DNA of 16,610 nucleotides from NCBI GenBank assembly GCA_001662425.1, contig BDDC01000356.1:1-16610 (forward strand), in the 5' to 3' direction. Made by a program: the position numbers and the translations under genes. The stretch's first letter is position 1; every line of letters begins with the position of its first letter. A model generated the notes under the pieces. It saw only the letters and a list, made by a program, of their open reading frames with translations, was not told where the DNA came from and ran no database searches. The DNA is from Chlamydomonas sphaeroides (lineage: Eukaryota > Chlorophyta > Chlorophyceae > Chlamydomonadales > Chlamydomonadaceae). Below are positions 15,199 to 16,610 of the stretch, piece after piece.

Positions 15199-16610
15199 AT
15201 CATTCCACCCATCATAACGGCAAATTTTCAGCCAGGATAAGGAGCAAGCCGATGGGCCGGCGGGCGGAGTAGTTGTCGAAAGCTCACGGAGCGTTTCGGG
15301 GTCTTTGCCCTCTTCGCAGACCAGCTAGATGGGTCAAGCAAATCCGCGCCTCGCTGCGGCGCTATGCGAAGCGTAACAACGCCAGCGGGACATGCCAGCG
15401 GCGGGACTTACGCTGCTCGAGCGATCGGTTTGCTGTGAGGGGCGCCGCGTACGGAAATGTTGCTCCACAAATGCAATCAATGTTTCTACGTCAGCTCTTC
15501 GGGGGCGCGCAGGTCATTGAGGTCAGTTGCGTGGCAAGGGGCGTACGCACGTCGTGCGAAACGAGTGCAGATGGTGTCTGCAATGGCCAAATTTCACGAA
15601 TTATATCACGGAAGTGCACATAAAGTCAAGCCAGGACGGACAAGGACATTCGACGAACCACTGTCGTGCAGTAGTCTCATGCGCTGCCAACAGCCGTCCA
15701 CTCGTGCATACACTACACAAACCGATACAAGTCTTCAAGCTATATTTGCATGTCAAACGTGCATGTCGTCGCTGGTTAGTTGCACCGCACCAAAACACGC
15801 GCAACGGCCGCAACGACGCGGACGACCATGGATAATGGCGGTATTGTCAGTCGGCCTGCTGGGCACGACACGGAGCAGGACACGGTGTGAGCGGGTACTT
15901 TTCAGAGTTTGGATTTCGTCATTCGGTTAGAGCCCCTTAGAGCAAGTAACCCTGTCCGGTGACTCCCACCTGCGGAGATCGCCCCGGCTCTCGCCCCGGC
16001 TCTCTCCCTCCTGCTCCCCGGCGATGCCCATACTGGTGCTTGACGGATTTCCTGATAGCAGACAGGCCAGTGCGCTTGGCTGCTTCTTGTGGTATTAGAA
16101 TGAATTGGGATACCCCATACATACACATGACCTTCCAACCCATGTGCTCTGTTGCAGAAGACTCTCTTGCAGCAGGCTCTGTTCTGGGTCTGGCCTTCCA
16201 GGGCCTTCTGGTTCTGAAGTAAAAGGGCCTTGTGGGCAAGCTGCGGGGTCCCTCCTGGTCCCCGGGTCGCCATTGCGTGCTGTCGTCTATGTCGTCACAC
16301 ATCTTAAAAAAACAGACGAAGTCAGGAACCTGTACCTGCAATCCTGCGCACCCCACATTTATACCCCGGCGATTGCCTCGGCGCATAGAAACGGTACAGG
16401 GTGTACTGCAGCAAATGCCGTCAAGAAATAGAGATAGAAATAAGTACCCTGGGGCGGGGCCGCCTAGGGTGAATTAAGGGGGCGGGGCGTCCAGGGTCTA
16501 GGACCACCTGCCTCCGCCACCGTGAGACAGGAGGGGGGGAGGGGGGGGGATCTCAGCATGCAGGTGGGGACGAGGGGGGCGGCGCACCGCCTCCCCCGCC
16601 CCCGCCTTGG
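15199..16610. other. Upstream intergenic DNA without a convincing gene
   Basis: Roughly 15270-16440 is visibly less GC-rich than the rest of the window. Its open frames, including an ATG-started 157-codon plus-strand frame at 15457-15930, encode no sequence I recognise and several frames overlap with equal merit. No tRNA or rRNA is seen. A minus-strand TGTAA near 15164-15168 could end a gene lying further right. The last 150 bases return to G-rich sequence with two imperfect copies of a GGGGCGGGGC motif near 16451 and 16481. Confidence 0.5.

Noticed and set aside
15457..15930. An ATG-started 157-codon plus-strand frame
   Set aside because: There is no recognisable domain, no clear codon bias, and overlapping frames of similar length. 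Kept as intergenic.

Overview
This window looks like nuclear DNA of a chlorophyte green alga of the volvocine/chlamydomonadalean type. The DNA is very GC-rich and the genes are split by many short introns. The long minus-strand gene encodes (Ser-Pro-Pro-Pro-Pro)n hydroxyproline-type spacers and a pherophorin domain, a family known from the extracellular matrix of these algae. Every gene was read by splicing in the head: each junction was accepted only if it had a GT donor, an AG acceptor and matching phase. No database search was possible.

Layout. (1) Positions 221-1643, minus strand: first three coding exons of a DMAP1/SWC4-type chromatin protein (NuA4/SWR1 complexes); the rest lies beyond the left edge. 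(2) 1644-2200: a 557-bp divergent promoter region. (3) 2201-4645, plus strand: complete four-exon gene for a MAEA/Fyv10/Gid9-type subunit of the CTLH/GID E3 ubiquitin ligase (LisH, CTLH, CRA, RING-like), predicted 492 residues. (4) 4646-6576: convergent intergenic/3'UTR space with two copies of a 14-bp palindrome. (5) 6577-15041, minus strand: one large gene of about 21 coding exons, predicted about 1306 residues. It encodes a secreted matrix glycoprotein: signal peptide, three tandem copies of an unrecognised Cys-bearing domain joined by proline-rich spacers, an unrecognised Cys-rich segment, a second proline-rich spacer and a C-terminal pherophorin domain. (6) 15042-16610: upstream region with a TATA-like element, then visibly less GC-rich DNA without a convincing gene.

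The first two genes are nuclear/cytosolic housekeeping regulators that share only a promoter region. The third is a surface/matrix gene with no functional link to them that I can see. The most interesting material is inside the matrix gene. Its repeat unit is bounded by phase-1 introns that split a Cys codon, which makes it duplicable. Units 2 and 3 are nearly identical even in parts of their introns. Unit 2 has lost about 90 bp with its ancestral splice acceptor, and the reading frame seems to be rescued by a neighbouring AG. Intron positions differ between unit 1 and the later units. A second recurrent pattern is that three introns, one in each gene, carry a near-exact copy of the upstream exon-intron junction 76-113 bp downstream of the donor.
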